Shown here piece by piece: positions 43,754-56,436 of a stretch of 64,000 nucleotides of DNA. Where the stretch lies: the NCBI RefSeq assembly GCF_947507565.1, contig NC_089191.1, positions 310,001-374,000 of the forward strand, given 5' to 3'. How positions within the stretch are numbered: position 1 is the first letter of the stretch; the number at the start of each line of letters is the position of its first letter. The notes beneath the pieces were generated by a model, which did no database searches, was not told the origin of the DNA, and worked only from the letters and a program-made list of their open reading frames with translations. This DNA comes from Oscarella lobularis. Its lineage: Eukaryota > Porifera > Homoscleromorpha > Homosclerophorida > Oscarellidae. Both the position numbers and the translations under genes were made by a program.

Positions 43754-44688
43754 CTATGTATCAGTTTTGTTAGGCAGTCGATAAATATTTCTTTTGCAGC
43801 AGGCCAAGAGCCATTCTATAGACTTCTGAATACCCTCCCTATTAATTAATATAATATATATATGATTTTTAGGGGTATCTATTATGTATACCCGTGAATT
43901 GCTGATAGACTCATTACAGTGCAATCGCGTTTGTTCAACTTGTGTGCGCTCGCTTGAAAATGAGATTTGATGTCATCGACACTCAGAGCACCCTTGATTA
44001 TGACGAGTTACTATTTACAGAATTAAATACTATTTATCCGTTCACTTGGACGTCCTGTTTGTTGGCTAGTATGAGAAGAGGGGCAGCCAATAGGGAATCG
44101 TCTTCAATTACAGAATCTAATCACGTGATATTTATCCCCAATTTTGTTCTATAATTATAACTCTATTTACTAAATGCCATAAAGGATTCTTCCAGGCGAT
44201 CTCGATCACTTGAATCGACCACATACACAATAGCATGACACTCTTCATAATACTACAATATTTAATTAATAGGTCACATGGTGTGTCATTTATTTTATTT
44301 TGTTCCTTACCTTATCCCAAAGAGACTGAAGGTCTCTCTGCCCTCCGACATCCCAAAACGTCAGCTGAACCGAGCCCACATCGATTTTTCCCACTGCAAA
44401 GGAAGTATGACGTCATACGGAAAAGCGCTTCTTCTCTTTGGCACCTACGGTTCAATCCGACTGTCGTTGTGACTTGGCTGTGAGATAGGGGCTTGTACGA
44501 AGGAACGTACGTTCCCTTCACTTGCTCGAGAAACGTCTGTTTAGGACGCGATGTAAATAAAACGACGCTCTTCTTGCGTTGCGTGCGATTGTCACCGTTT
44601 TCCCAGCATTGTCTAAGCCAAGAATGACGACGTAGTATTCGTCTTTTCGTCGCAGATACTTCCAAAGCCCGCTAATAAGGGAAAACAT
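43754..44688 (-). CDS. ARFRP1: ADP-ribosylation factor-related protein 1
   Basis: Seven exons (44688-44596, 44536-44449, 44393-44311, 44252-44171, 44116-44046, 43992-43892, 43838-43754) encode a full small GTPase. Motifs are the P-loop LGLDNAGKT, QVTTTVGLN (switch I), FWDVGGQRDLQSLWDKYY (switch II) and LANKQDV. The start MFSLISGLWKYLRRKDEYYV and the helix CHAIVYVVDSSDRDRLEES match ARFRP1 better than ARF1-6; there is no N-terminal myristoylation glycine, consistent with acetylation-dependent Golgi targeting in this family. Its 3' end must overlap the TEDC1 transcript. Confidence 0.94.
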
Positions 44689-44921
44689 TTCGAAGGAAGG
44701 AACGAGCGAACAAATTTAGCGCACGCTAACAGGATTCAGCAACTTTTAGAATTCTTTTTAATTAACAACTTTTTTAGTTTTACTTTAATTAATTATTAAT
44801 AATCTACTTCTTGGTTAGAGTAGGAGGTTTATACATGTAGGAGTAGGAGGTGCATTCGTAAATTGCCAGTTGTTTTCTATTGCATCACGTGCGGCCTCGG
44901 TAGTACTCATCCCAATACTAC

Positions 44922-45164
44922 ATGGCTTCCCGACCAAACAGATCTTGCTTCAAGCCCAGAAAAGTTGAAAAAATTCCGCCTCCCGCCGATGATGATGCAG
45001 CGCCGAAAAAGTCTAAGAGGAGGTCAACGACACCGTACCAACGAGAGAAAAAAAGAAAGGGACAGAAATCTCGCAAAATACAGAACGCCGCCGGCGCCGT
45101 GCCGACTAGTAAAGACGAAATTGAGGCTGAGACTGCCAATGACTCAAAGTCCGACATAGAGTAG
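44922..45164 (+). CDS. Small lysine-rich hypothetical protein
   Basis: An 80-codon intronless frame starts MASRPNRSCFKPRKVEK. It is rich in Lys/Arg in the middle (KKSKRRSTTPYQREKKRKGQ), like a nuclear localisation signal, and acidic at the C-terminus. I do not recognise the family. It lies alone between ARFRP1 and SMPDL3, with no clear TATA box or poly(A) signal. Base composition in third positions resembles neighbouring exons. It may equally be a chance frame or an exon of an unrecognised gene. Confidence 0.35.
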   Translation: MASRPNRSCFKPRKVEKIPPPADDDAAPKKSKRRSTTPYQREKKRKGQKSRKIQNAAGAVPTSKDEIEAETANDSKSDIE

Positions 45165-45445
45165 CCATGCAACTGAAGAGCGGTATACATGTACATCGGT
45201 ATATCTTATCTTTTTTGTATTCTTATTCGTTTTCTCTGGCTTGTACGATATGAAATTTCGTTTTCTTTTGGTACGGGCGTATCTATATAGGAACGACGCT
45301 AGTAAACAACAAGACGCAAACCGGCACGTGATGCTCCGCGCCTTTGTGTAACTTTTAGAGCAAACTTAGTCGTTTCGCGCAAGCTACACTCAGAGAACGA
45401 AAAGAAAGCAGGATTAATTCACGAGCTACAAAACCCGGTACGTTT

Positions 45446-47028
45446 TCACGGATCCAAAAGGGGCTCCGTGCTGTCTGGTTTAGGAGAACGCTCCTTTGAT
45501 TTCTTTTTGCGACACGCTACAATCATCAAAACGATTGCTATGACAACGGCGCCACCGCCCACCCCAATAAGAATTTTCCCATATAAAGGAATAAAGACGC
45601 CTCCGTCATTGTCCTTGTTCTTCGTCTCCGGCAAACAAATCGACGTCACATTCACGGGATAATTCAAACATCGATAATACTCGTCATAATCGACGCACAT
45701 AATCGAACAGACTTGAGTCGTCTTACACTTGGCGTCGCACGAAAAATCGTAACTAACCGAATTGAACCCGTAATACGCATCGAACGTCGAATCTCCCTTT
45801 TTTAAAAACCGCTCAGCCAACTCTATCATACTAGCCCCGCCCACATCAGGGACACCATACCGCTTCGTCGCTCGATACTCCAACGTCCAATCGGTCTCAT
45901 TCCGCGAATTCGCTTCAGTTAAATTAAGCCAATATTGACGAATATTAACAACGCGACCGGTCGCGGTATCGTAATCATATAAACGAATTCCCGGATTATT
46001 GGGACCCACCCCGGGTAGGGAAGTATTCCACGGAGTGACGGCCGGCGCCAAAAACAGAACCCCCGCACTCAAATTCTTACCGCGAAACACTTTAAAAGTG
46101 TCCGAGTGCTCGTGCGCGAAAAAATTCCCGCTAATGACGTCGACGTTATTTTTCAAAAATTCGAGAAATTTCTTATTGAATTGCGGATAGAACCACGACG
46201 TGTTGCGACTTCGTTCGAACATCCCGGGCGGCACGTGACCGATAACGAAAATTTTTTCGCCGTTCGCTCGAGCCGTTTTACATTCGTTTTCCATCCACGA
46301 AAATTGCCCGGCTGGATCGGGCAAATTCCCCGTTAATTTATCTTGCGTGTAATAATAAACGGTGTTGAGACCGAGCATGCGTATTGGCTGCGTTTTCGTG
46401 TCGCCGGGGGGCGTGTACACCGAACTATAATACCCGTATTTTTGAAATAGAGCCGTTTCTTCGTCGCCGAGCCAACGGGACGACGAATTCGACCAATAGG
46501 AGCCCACGTGTTCGTATATCGTATTGGGTTCGGGTGGCATGGCCCCTTTGGGGTAATAATCGTGATTTCCTAACACTGGGAAAAATGTGGTGTCGGGAAA
46601 ATAGCGGAGCAATGCGCGCGTTATGTCCGAGATGATGCGCAGGACTTTGGGCGTGCTCAATTCGGACGTCGGAACGTGAGGTCCATCGTCGCTAAGAGAC
46701 CCAATCTATATGGCCTCTATTGTGTGGCGGGGGCGTGGTCTTACCCTGTCCATAATATGAAGTCGGGATTTTGCTCGATTTTTGCCATTCCTGCTATTGC
46801 GTGCTCGACGAGAGTCCACGGCGCGTCGCAGTGATAGCTTCCGAATGTTCCCAGAGTGCGATTGGGGTCGGACGCGTCTCGATGGCACATTTTGCGGTCG
46901 TTCGGATCGCCGCCGATTTTCGTGTAGTTTGGGTCGTGATGGAAGTCCGTTACTTGCCAGAAGGAGCGTATTTCACCTTGGGCCGTAGATACGCGAAGGA
47001 AAAGAACGATAAAAGTGAAAGCGAGCAT
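45446..47028 (-). CDS. SMPDL3: Acid sphingomyelinase-like phosphodiesterase 3 with C-terminal membrane anchor
   Basis: Two exons (47028-46745, 46691-45446) give 509 residues. A signal peptide (MLAFTFIVLFLRVSTA) is followed by the metallophosphoesterase core: VTDFHHDPNY, then ILWTGDDGPHVP, LGNHDYYP, IGHVPPGMF and FFAHEHSDTF, which supply the usual zinc ligands. NNPGIRLYDYD and YWLNLTEAN are SMPDL3 signatures. The cysteine-rich end (CDAKCKTTQVCSIM) matches SMPDL3. Unlike vertebrate SMPDL3A, it ends in a hydrophobic helix (ILIGVGGGAVVIAIVLMIVA) and a short basic tail, so it is probably a type I membrane protein. SMPDL3 enzymes hydrolyse nucleotides and cyclic dinucleotides outside cells rather than sphingomyelin. 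Confidence 0.92.
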
Positions 47029-47301
47029 CGTGACGCAGTTTCCACGCAATACGGGCAGGTGCCCACGTGACCTACATTATAAAGGATCAAGGGAAGGAAC
47101 CTAATCGTTATAGTTATGCTTTCTCTTTTGTCAATCGCGAAGGCCTCGTGCAAACAATATGCATAGTGAAAGATTAGATTTTTCGCATAAGAAAACATTG
47201 TATGTTCTTTTAGACGCAACAAAGCGAAAATAATTTAACTACCTCCCTATCTGCGGTGCAGAAGTGTAGGTGAACAACCCTTCTAACTCTTCTTCTTTTA
47301 A

Positions 47302-50300
47302 TTAGACGTTGATAATCGGCTTTCGCCAAGAAACAGCCCGCTCAACATATTCCGGAACTTTAATTTTCCTTTTGGTAGAAACGAGTCCACCAAAGCCATA
47401 TACCTGTATATACCAAAGTCAATAGAATCTCCCGCATGCACAGAGAAATAAACCGCGTACCCAATTTCCTTTCCGACTTATTTCCGCAAGGGCAGTCGGC
47501 AGCGTAAAAGAGTCGCTCTTTTTACGATCTATACCATGCAAAACGCTTCTAGAACGTCAAAATGAGGACTTGCCTCTTTCACTTACTCGCAGTCTTTAGC
47601 AATCGCAAACTGCGTTCATATTCGAGTTCGTTGAGCGCCTGCAAGCACTCGACATACGTGGACCGACATGTATGATCTCCGCAAGGAACAGGTTTACTCG
47701 AATCCTATGACCCCGCAACGTTAATTAATTAATTAAAATAAATATATCGGAATTCGCGACTATACGAACTTTGCACGGGCCCACAAAATCGGACTCAACA
47801 CAAGAAGAAATAAATTGGAAACCGTATTCGTTTCTATAGAAAAAATCTCGTCGAATCTTGAGCCTATTCTATATATAACCGGGGAAATCACTTACTTGCC
47901 ATGTCCTTGGCAGTGGCCAAAATCAGCTACGGTTCTCTCGTAATTCATCAGCATCGCCATCACTTGATACGCCGCTGGAACCATTTTATTAAACGTATGA
48001 TCTTTTGTATCGTAGTCGATATAGGCGAGCTTTCCCCCTTGAAAAACTACCCAAGGCAAAATAGGGACTCAATTCGTCGCGAGACGATAATACAAGCGCG
48101 TGCCTATGTTCCACGGGGCCATGTCTTCGTACAGAGGCAGACGAATGAACATGTCGTAAAACGATTCTTTGATTTCGGGAAGAAGTCCCATGCGAAGCAA
48201 CGCGATTAAAGACACGGCTATATAGGACGAATAACCTCACTCTACAATAACCCGGAAGGCGCGCGTACTCACAGTAAAGTGACTGATAGGGAATTTTGTA
48301 TCCGTCAAACTCGCGAACGAGATAAACCTCCGAATGCGTTTTGTTTGATATGCAATGCTGCATGTACTTACGCGAATGCCCGTCTAATCTGTAGTCAAAG
48401 TGATGATTCACCTGAGCAAAAAGCATGTGATAAATAGATCTATATTTTTAAGGATTACTTTAACGGTTAAATTTCTGACGTCAACTCTCAAAAATCGCCA
48501 CGAGAGATCTACGTCTGGTGGCGCATAGCTCGCTCTCAATACAGAAGCAGAAATATTGTTTTTCACGTCGGCTACGGCGCTCTACACATGATGAGGGTTC
48601 TATTACCGAGAATCCACTCACTACCTGTTTCTTATGTTACTTCTGCAGCCAATCGAATTTCAAAATTTTCAAAAAGAGGTAAAGGATGATCGCTTCTCAA
48701 AAAAGACTCCTAAATCTCCTCGCGTCAAAAAAGACGCTTTGGGGAGAGAGATTTAAATTTTTTACGTGAGAAGAAAACGGTTGAACGAGCAGTGGGAAAA
48801 AAGTCGAAGCGGCTAACGACAGAATTTGGGAAGACGGAAGTTGAATAAATGACGTCATAGCAGTCGCAAATAATCCCCCAAGCATTTCATTAAAATCCTA
48901 TCAATAGAAATATTTATAGCCTCTGAAAAATAACCGAATTTTCAACAAATACCTTTCTATTCATTGTCTTTATCATAGTCAAAAATTTGTAAATACCTTA
49001 ATCGATAGAATAAAAAATCGGCAGAAGGACGCGGCGATGCGGAAACTTACCAACAAATTGATATCTCAAAAAGTCGGGACTTTCCAAGAGTTTTTCAATT
49101 AAATGATGCGACGAACTAATCACTCCGATTACGTTATTAAAAGCGCTCGCCTTCTGCAGATGAACTAATCAAAAAAACCGAACTTCTACTTGACGAACTT
49201 TCGCCGCACCGTAACATTTTCAAAATGCACATAAGCGAGCTTCTTTTCCGACTCCAACGATATAAAAGAACTCTCGGGAAAAGCCGTCGCCAACGGAAGA
49301 CTAATCTCCCCTCGACGACTTTCGAATTCAAGAAAAGAAAAAGGCCCCTTTCCCTTGCTCAACTCCCCCTTCAACGTCTCAACGACCGCCTTAATAAAAA
49401 GCGAAATCTCTCGACCAAAGCATCGTAGCCCACGCGCCAACGTACGTACGTCGTTCTCGAGAAGAGTCATTACGTCCCACCTGTGTTTGTTTCCCATCGC
49501 CGAGGAATAATAGAGCTCACCGTCGTTCCAAACAATGTGCAAAGGGCACATGTCCTCGTAGACGGGCAACGTTAAATAGGCATTCACGAGCTTCTGCCGA
49601 TCGTCTGGAATCATATCCAGCTTGAGCAGAAAGGCGAGACTAACGTATTTTTCAGCGCGCAGGAGTCTAGCAAGAGATCGACGCCGTGCAAAAAGGAAAG
49701 AGAGATCTATACTACGTACGCATTCTTGTGTAATGTGTCCTCGATGCGAACGCCTTGTCCGCGCTCGACAACGAGCCACGTCTCGTAAGCGGAACAATCA
49801 ATATTGACCTTGGGCGGGGATATGGATATATGGAACGCCGGTCAGTTCGCACCCCCGGTGCGATACACCCTCTCTCCTAAGCCCCCCTCCCCACTACAAA
49901 GAAACACCGCTCGTTCCGCGCGACCTAAGGCTTCGAGCATCTGCGTATACAAAACCCGCCTACGCGAATCAGATGGCCAAGAGGATATGCGTCAAAATGG
50001 GACCCCAGAAGCCCTCTAAAAAAACCACCCCCCTTCTCACCTGTCGCTTCATTTGATATATCGTTATTTTTAGCAATTGCAGCCCCCCAAATGCCCTCGT
50101 CGCCGTCGTCGTCGTTCCCCGCGGGTTTCTCACGACGGAAACGGCGTGCGATACGACGCCAGCTGACTCCAGAGCGGCAATAATCAAACCCTTTGAACCA
50201 ATAAAACAAGGACGAAAAAAAATAAAACCTACGTACCCGAAAAGCGGAAAAACGCGTGATATTTTTCCCGCGCAAGAGCGCCGTCGCCGTGACGAGTTGA

Positions 50301-52837
50301 TGAGGATAGGGCACTTCGAGATACGTCACGCGAGCGAGAGTGAGAATTTTACCCAAATATTCAACGTAACCGTCGTCCATCGTCGCGACGGCGTGAAAAA
50401 CGTCAATTCCCAAAAACTAAGAAAAGAATAAGAAAAAAAATTTTGTTTCCCCTCCTCTCCCCGACTAACCTGATATCGATACAAATCGGGTAAAGCGTTC
50501 AACTCGCTCACGACCTCAGGCGAGAAGTCTTTCTGAAACGTCAGCGTGTTATTGAGTCGAAGATTCTTCGCCATCGCTCTTTATGGAACAAATGAATTCG
50601 ATAGAACCGCAGGCGCCAGCAGCCAAAGAAAAAAAAACACCCCCAGCCAAATACCTGTGTGACGCGAACACGTCGAAATAGAGCGACGGAAAGACGACGA
50701 CTACAGTGGAACTAGGATACGTTCTCGCCACTTTCGTAGCAAGGAGACCCTGTTGGGACCCTCCTAGAGTGGGGAGAGACTCTTTCTCTAAAGGAAAGGG
50801 TCTCGCGCCGACGTCTTACCGTATGTAATTACGCTGAATTTCTCCTTCGCGACGCTGTTCAAATCGCGACGTACGAGCTCCCATTGGACGTCGAATAATC
50901 TCGTTCCGCTCTCGACGCTCGCTTCGCTTCGTTCGAGTAATAATCCGAGGCGTTCTAGAACGCTGGGTGGCTGCACTTCGTCTTCTTCCTCCTCCTCTTC
51001 TTCTTCTTTCGTTGTGTCGCCGGCGCCGGCGCCTTCTTCTTCTTCTTTATCCGTTTTTTTCGATTGGGAAGTCGACGGTGCTTTCGAGTCTTTCGATTTT
51101 GTCGATTTTTTCGTCGGTTCGGCGACGGGAATTGGGTCTTAGAGAAGAAAAAACGGCTCGTTCTTTCGTTTTTTTTTTCTTTTGAGGCCTACCCTTCACT
51201 TGTTCTTCCATTAGGAGAGGACCTGTGACGTCCAATTCGAGAAGATGACGCTAGAAAAAAATCAAAATAGCGTTATTTTAACGAGTTTCTTTGTACCCCG
51301 GTTCGTCTTTTTCTCAAAGGCTGATTGGGCTGCGGTTTTTTCTCGGGAACTTTGAGTACTTTTGACAATAGGCTAGCCCCCTTTTGCTTCACAACTGAGT
51401 CAGAATCTAGAGAGAAAGAAAAACCTAGAGACTATGTCTATATCAAAATTTTTTTACCTTTTGATTTTGATGCTATTGGTTTTGGTTTCGAAGATTTTAT
51501 TATCTTTTTTACTGGTGGCTGTGTCGGTTTTGATTTTTTCGATTGACTAATTTTCGTCTTTGGAATTGTTTTCGTTTCGGGTTTTCGGTCTGGAAATAAT
51601 TCCTGTCTGTCTTTCGCCACTTTTGACACCAATTCGTCCAAAGATTTCTCCAGCTCTTTCAAATTGAATTCGTCTTTAAAATCGTCCGTTCTACGACTCG
51701 TTTCTTGGCCTTTCGTCGCTCCTTTAGCGTCACTCCTATCCTTCTTCACAGCCTAATAAATAAATAAATAAATAAAACCTCGAAACACTCGACAACACCT
51801 ACATCCAACTTCTTAGGAATTCTAGGCAAAAACTAGACAAAAAAACCATCTAGGATATAACTAATAATTAATAAAAATCGGCTTACCTGCGCCACGCGAT
51901 CTGCAAACTCAGCCAAAGCGATTTCCCCCGTCTCCGGCTCCCACTCGTCGATCTCGTGACTCAATTCCCTAATCGACGCCCCGGCGACGAGTAGATTCCT
52001 CGCCGAATGACTCCGCGCGTAGCGAAGCTTCAGGAGACTCACAAAGAGCTTTTCGAGCGTCGACGAAAGCGGATTCAAACGCAGAACGGTCTCGAGGGAA
52101 AGCGACGCATTTCGCACGGGCGCCAAAGCCGTCGATCCGTCCCCAAAGAGAACCGTCGCGACGCCATCTTCGAGAAACAAGCCGCAAATCTCAAAGAAAA
52201 GAAAAAAAATAATCAATTGAGAGCCTATTTATTTGTTTATTTTTTTTTCGATTTACTGATGTGTCTCCTTCTTCTATTGCGACTTTTTTCGAGCAGTAAT
52301 AAGGATCTATACGACGTTCCACCGCTTTTACAATCACGTGATAAATTTTCGCGTGTTGCACGGGCGATCCCATCGAACCGAAATGCGAATTCTCGACAAT
52401 CTCGATCATGTGCAATATTTCGACTCCGGCAATTTTCGCCGCATTTTCGACGAGTTTCTCCAACGACTGCCAATGCAAGAAGTATCGTTCCATGGACGGT
52501 CCAACGATGAAACTGTGCCACGATAGGGACAAAAGAGTTCCGAGCAATCGCTCGAATTCGTGAGGCAGCAACGTTCCGACGAGCGACGGCAAATCGCTCA
52601 GAAGCAAATATTTGAAAACGACCTAGAGAACCCCGGATGATGACGTCATAAATTGATATAGAATTCGATTTACTTGGTAGTCGCGTCCGAGTTTTAGGAC
52701 GGCGTCGAAAATTCGAGAAATTGGTATTTGACAGAGATTCAAGTTTTCTTGGCCCGCCGATTTGACGTGCGATTCCACGAGATTCGTGTGCACTTGCAAA
52801 TCCTTACCGTTCCCTTCAAAACAAAAAAAATTAAAAT

Positions 52838-52868
<31 letters not shown>

Positions 52869-53258
52869 TTTTGTACCTGACGTCAGAACGGCGACTACCG
52901 TTCGCTCGTGATCGCTCTTCGCCGCCGAGACGCTCGTGGCTCCCGTTCCGAACTCGACTAGCGTTCCATTGCCGCCAACCTTATCCTTAATCCGATTCCA
53001 ATAATTGTTCTTGTGAACGGAATTGGACGACGTCAGAACGGGCGTCAGAACGTCCTTAACTTAAAAACACCCCGTATATCATTAGTCTTTTTTAAAGAGA
53101 CCCATTTAGGGGGAGGGGAGGGGAGGAGGGGGAGGAGATGCTCCGCCCTCCCCCCAGCTGCAGCCCCCAGGAGTCTCACCTGCCGAAGACAAGTCGCCAT
53201 TTCGGACCATATTCCAAAAGAGATCCGTTATGGGAAGCTTCATCAGAGCGTCGGCCAT
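47302..53258 (-). CDS. Large multi-module protein with three methyltransferase-like repeats, unknown family
   Basis: Many short exons read through in compatible phase from an ATG-bearing exon at 53258 to a TAA at 47302; upstream exons are possible. Three related modules can be aligned by eye. Each starts near a W-x2-4-D helix and has a Rossmann-like strand and glycine turn (TLVEFGTGATSVSAAKS; KFSVITYG before ARTYPSSTVVVVFP; SFLEFESRRGEISLPLA). A D-x-RYQ segment follows (YQVVFKYLLLSDL; LPDLYRYQ; SPDFLRYQFV), then E-x-LG-x3-LS. Modules 2 and 3 are followed by a shared block, LKLDMIPDDRQ-LPVYEDM and LRMGLLPEIKE-LPLYEDM. A Lys-rich linker separates modules 1 and 2 (about 51.0-51.75 kb). The C-terminus is cysteine-rich (SCVESDFVGPC, VPCGDHTCRSTYVECL). 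SAM binding is only suggested by the glycine motif. One gene rather than two is supported by phase-0 continuity across 49.8-50.0 kb. Confidence 0.6.
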
Positions 53259-53901
53259 CTGCAAATTTAATATAGATGAGAAGTCTTTTCTTCTTTGATT
53301 CCACGCCCACGGGGAGGGAACAGCTGTGTGGGAGATAAGGCTTCGCGTTGGCCTTCGGTTCGACGTTCCCATATGTGGTGCACCTGCTACACGTGGCCCT
53401 ACCCCCTAAATCGTCATCTGTACGAGGTTCCTTTTCAGAGGCTTCCCCCTTTGGTCTCCTAGGCAACACTTGGAGACGCGTGGAAGTCTGAAATCCCTCA
53501 TTAGATGATGATATCTTTAAAGAGGTGCCCGTTGCTAGGCACCGTGATCTACGTCACTGTACGTGGAGGAGTGGGGAAGATACATACTTAGAGAAAAATA
53601 AATATTCAGTGGAGCGCGTCTAGAAGGTCTCCTCCTCATTGATTAATATATAATGTCCCGTTAATAGAACCAGTCACTTCCAAGTTCCATTAGTCATGAC
53701 AACGGAACCTCTCTCACGTCAATTAGGGAAAAAAATTCAGTTAAACTGCATAGCCAACGAACGCCTTAACATTAAGATCTCTAAACCTATACCTAGGTAG
53801 GTGGAGAGGGCCCTACGCCTCTACAAAGTGTCTACGTACTCGATTTTTTTTCGAATAGGGCAATTCGTTCTGACGTCGTTTGATGGATTTGGATTTGGGT
53901 T
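53259..53901. other. Unresolved stretch, possible 5' exons of the multi-module gene
   Basis: The exon starting at 53258 has an acceptor (TTTGCAG) directly before its ATG, so at least one upstream exon exists. Candidate acceptors are visible at about 53490 (TTTCAG) and 53796 (CTACCTAG), but no coding frame here is convincing. It includes a purine-rich tract at 53108-53140. Confidence 0.35.
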
Positions 53902-54308
53902 TTATCTTCGATTCCGGTTTGGCCGTGTAGAAGTCGCCGAATCGACGATATTCTTTCGTTTCTTCGCTAATGTCGCGAGTGCGAAGTACGCCTTTTTAGG
54001 AAGAACTCGGATTATTTGAATTTTTTTTATTAGGAAAAAGGACGTTGCACCTCCGTTTGCTTTTCGGCGTAACGACTGAAACTTTTGTTTTTTTAACCTA
54101 GAAGAGCTCTTGTTCTTTATACGCGACGCCAGGATGCGTTCGAAATCGTGTACGATTCGGTTTTTTCGTCTTTCGCTGTTTTCTTAGCGTCGTCCGTTGC
54201 CAGTCCAAGAAATGGGCTTGTCGCTAAGAGTTTCCTCGATGGAACGAACTCGCTCGCCGTCTGTAGGAGCAGAAGACAGCCGACGACGGTAATTTGTAGT
54301 GACGCCAT
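53902..54308 (-). CDS. Candidate small secreted basic protein
   Basis: An ATG at 54308 opens MASLQITVVGCLLLLQTASEFVPS, a good signal peptide. The frame either stops after 63 codons at 54117 or, using a GTATAA donor after SNASWRR and a TTTCAG acceptor, removes an intron of about 47 nt (the usual size here) and continues in phase 0 through a Lys/Arg-rich stretch (RVLPKKAYFALATLAKKRK) to a stop at 53902, giving about 118 residues. I recognise no family. An AATAAA at about 54034 on this strand would suit the short form. Confidence 0.4.
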
Positions 54309-55926
54309 CTTCGCGCAGACTCGAAACTTTCACGTAGCGCCCACGTGATGAAACGCGCGCTCTCGCTGGAGCGTGGGAGCGTGGGCGTTTGAAAGGCGCG
54401 TAAATGACTTCCTTTAGCGTCGAACTGTAAAGTGATCTTTGGCGGCGACTGGCGCCAATCTGTCTAGCCATCTGGCCGGCACCCGTTTATACTTTGCCAC
54501 TTTTTGTATAGGAAACGAGAACGGCGCCTGTGAAATGGACGACTGCACCTGCAAACTGCATGGATAAATAAATACTACATATGCGCAACTCAAAGTCTTT
54601 GCTTCTAATTGCTGATAGCGAAATGCTTGCACCGATCGTGTGGCGCCGAAGCGTCTGGGTGATTATTTTTTCTTGGCCACTACGTTCTTCGTCCATGCCG
54701 GTGTCTTTTTGAGCAGAGCCGTTGCAAGATCGCAACGCCCTTCCTGTGCACCTGTTTACTATGGGGAGGCCCAAACAAACTTTCTCACGCCTCGTACGCT
54801 CCATGGGGTAGACTCGTAAATTCTTTACAAATGCGTGGAGACCACCTTGCCGCCGAATGACGTCAACAAAAGGCGATTTTTCTCCTTTCTTTTGCTCGGT
54901 ATTTTGAAACGTTTACGAGAGCCCTAACGCTCCCCGCGAGCCGTCCGTGTGTACATAAGCGGACACGTGCACGATCGCGTGACTAATTAGAAATAACAAA
55001 ACGTAATCGTTTTTTAAGAGGTTTACGCCTCTTCGCAGCAGGGGACGTCCCGCGCAACGCTTGGAAAAAAGCAAAACGTCGTCGAGAATGACAGATGACT
55101 GACCGACCGGCCGGCATTGGACCGGAGACATTCACCTGGCCGCCGACAAGGCGTCAACACGTCTGACAACTCGCGCGTGTCATATGTTAGCCGAGAAGCT
55201 GCAGGGGTCCAAAAATGGGGGAGGTGCGGAAGGGAACGCGGTCGGCCTACGCGTCCGCATTCGCTCATCGCCGAGTTCGACGAAATGACGTCAAAACGAG
55301 CTGTCCGCTTCCTTTGTTGATGGGAAATCGAGCCCAATGTATCGTCGTCGACACCGAACGTCGACTAGTGACGTCCGGGTTTTGTGATGATAGCAACCGA
55401 CGTTGTGGTGACGTAGTGTGGCGCCAGTCGAGACCCATGCAATGACAACTCGGCGCAGGTGCAGCACGCGGCGGCGGCATCGACTTCGCTCGCCGAAACA
55501 AGTCAAAGTGCCGACAATTGTCCTAACGAGCTCGAACGCGTTTAGCCTGGCGTCAATACGACGCGCGATTTCTATTTCGCCTTCTAAATCGACTTCCTAC
55601 GGTTGTGGGCTTTGCGGTCAGTCGCGTGTTTCTGTTGCTATCGAATTACGCGAAGCACCACCTAACTAATGGAATTACGCCGCTACTAATCATTGGCTCG
55701 AATGAGGGCGTGACCACTGATAACCACCTGTAAATACATAGCCGAATAGCTGCACAATAATTAACACCGGTTTCCGCCCTAATTGCTGGCGGCCATGTCG
55801 CCAGATGCAGATGTTCAAACAATCAATGTGTGATCCCGCGAAAGAGGGGCGGGTGGCGCGTGCACCTATAAAGTCATTCACTTCAAGATTGCCCGACTCA
55901 TTCTCACGTCGGACCCACAACGCAAA
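54309..55926. other. Gene-poor gap upstream of the ID gene
   Basis: About 1.6 kb holds no gene I can support. A 105-codon minus-strand frame (54804-54487) contains splice-like signals and no recognisable domain. The last part carries the ID promoter: CTATAAAGTC at about 55867 lies about 60 bp before the ATG, with CCACCTGTAAATA near 55726 and an ATTGGCTCG word at about 55692. Confidence 0.45.
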
Positions 55927-56436
55927 ATGAAGTCCTTTTCCTCCGTTCCGTCGACGCGCGCCGACGATCGCATCGAACGCTACGTTCGCCGAACGTCCTC
56001 CGCCTCCTCCTCCACGCCGAAAGCGATCGAAAAGAAAAAAGCGGTCGCCGCCGCCGCCGCCAATCGAATCAAATCGATTCCCGACGAAGATATGAAGGCC
56101 TGCTACACTCATCTCAAATCGATCGTACCGCGGGTTCGAGCCGCCGACGAGAAGAGTCTTACCGAGATCGAACTCCTTCAGCACATTATCGACTACATAC
56201 AAGATCTCCAGGAAACGCTACAGCAGAGCAACGACGAAGGCGAAGCGGTAAGGGAGGCGACAGAAGACGCATGCATGCGCGCGCGCGCCACCCAATCAAT
56301 CACCTACTGTGTCTAATTATGGCTATACGACTTTTAGATGCTACATGATTGCGGTAGCGGCGTCTGTGGCGGCGGCGGCGGTTCTAGCGAAGCCGAATCG
56401 AGCGGGAGCGATGACGATGACGATCTCAGCCACTAA
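55927..56436 (+). CDS. ID: ID-type helix-loop-helix protein (inhibitor of DNA binding)
   Basis: Two exons (55927-56247, 56338-56436) give 139 residues. The HLH region DMKACYTHLKSIVPRVRAADEK then LTEIELLQHIIDYIQDLQETL matches ID proteins, including VEILQHVIDYI in the second helix. The segment before helix 1 lacks the contiguous DNA-contacting basic residues of bHLH factors, although a KKK run sits further upstream. ID proteins sequester E proteins and block differentiation programmes. The intron falls just after the HLH, as in vertebrate ID genes. Exon 2 encodes a Gly/Ser/Asp-rich tail (ESSGSDDDDDLSH). Confidence 0.88.

Noticed and set aside
54487..54804. Minus-strand frame of 105 codons with GTGAGA donor-like and AACAG acceptor-like signals
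   Set aside because: No recognisable protein text in either the unspliced or spliced reading; insufficient to call a gene.
55690..56202. Long minus-strand open frame of 170 codons with glycine runs
   Set aside because: It is antisense to the ID gene; the glycine runs mirror alanine/serine codons of the ID exon, and it has no domain of its own.
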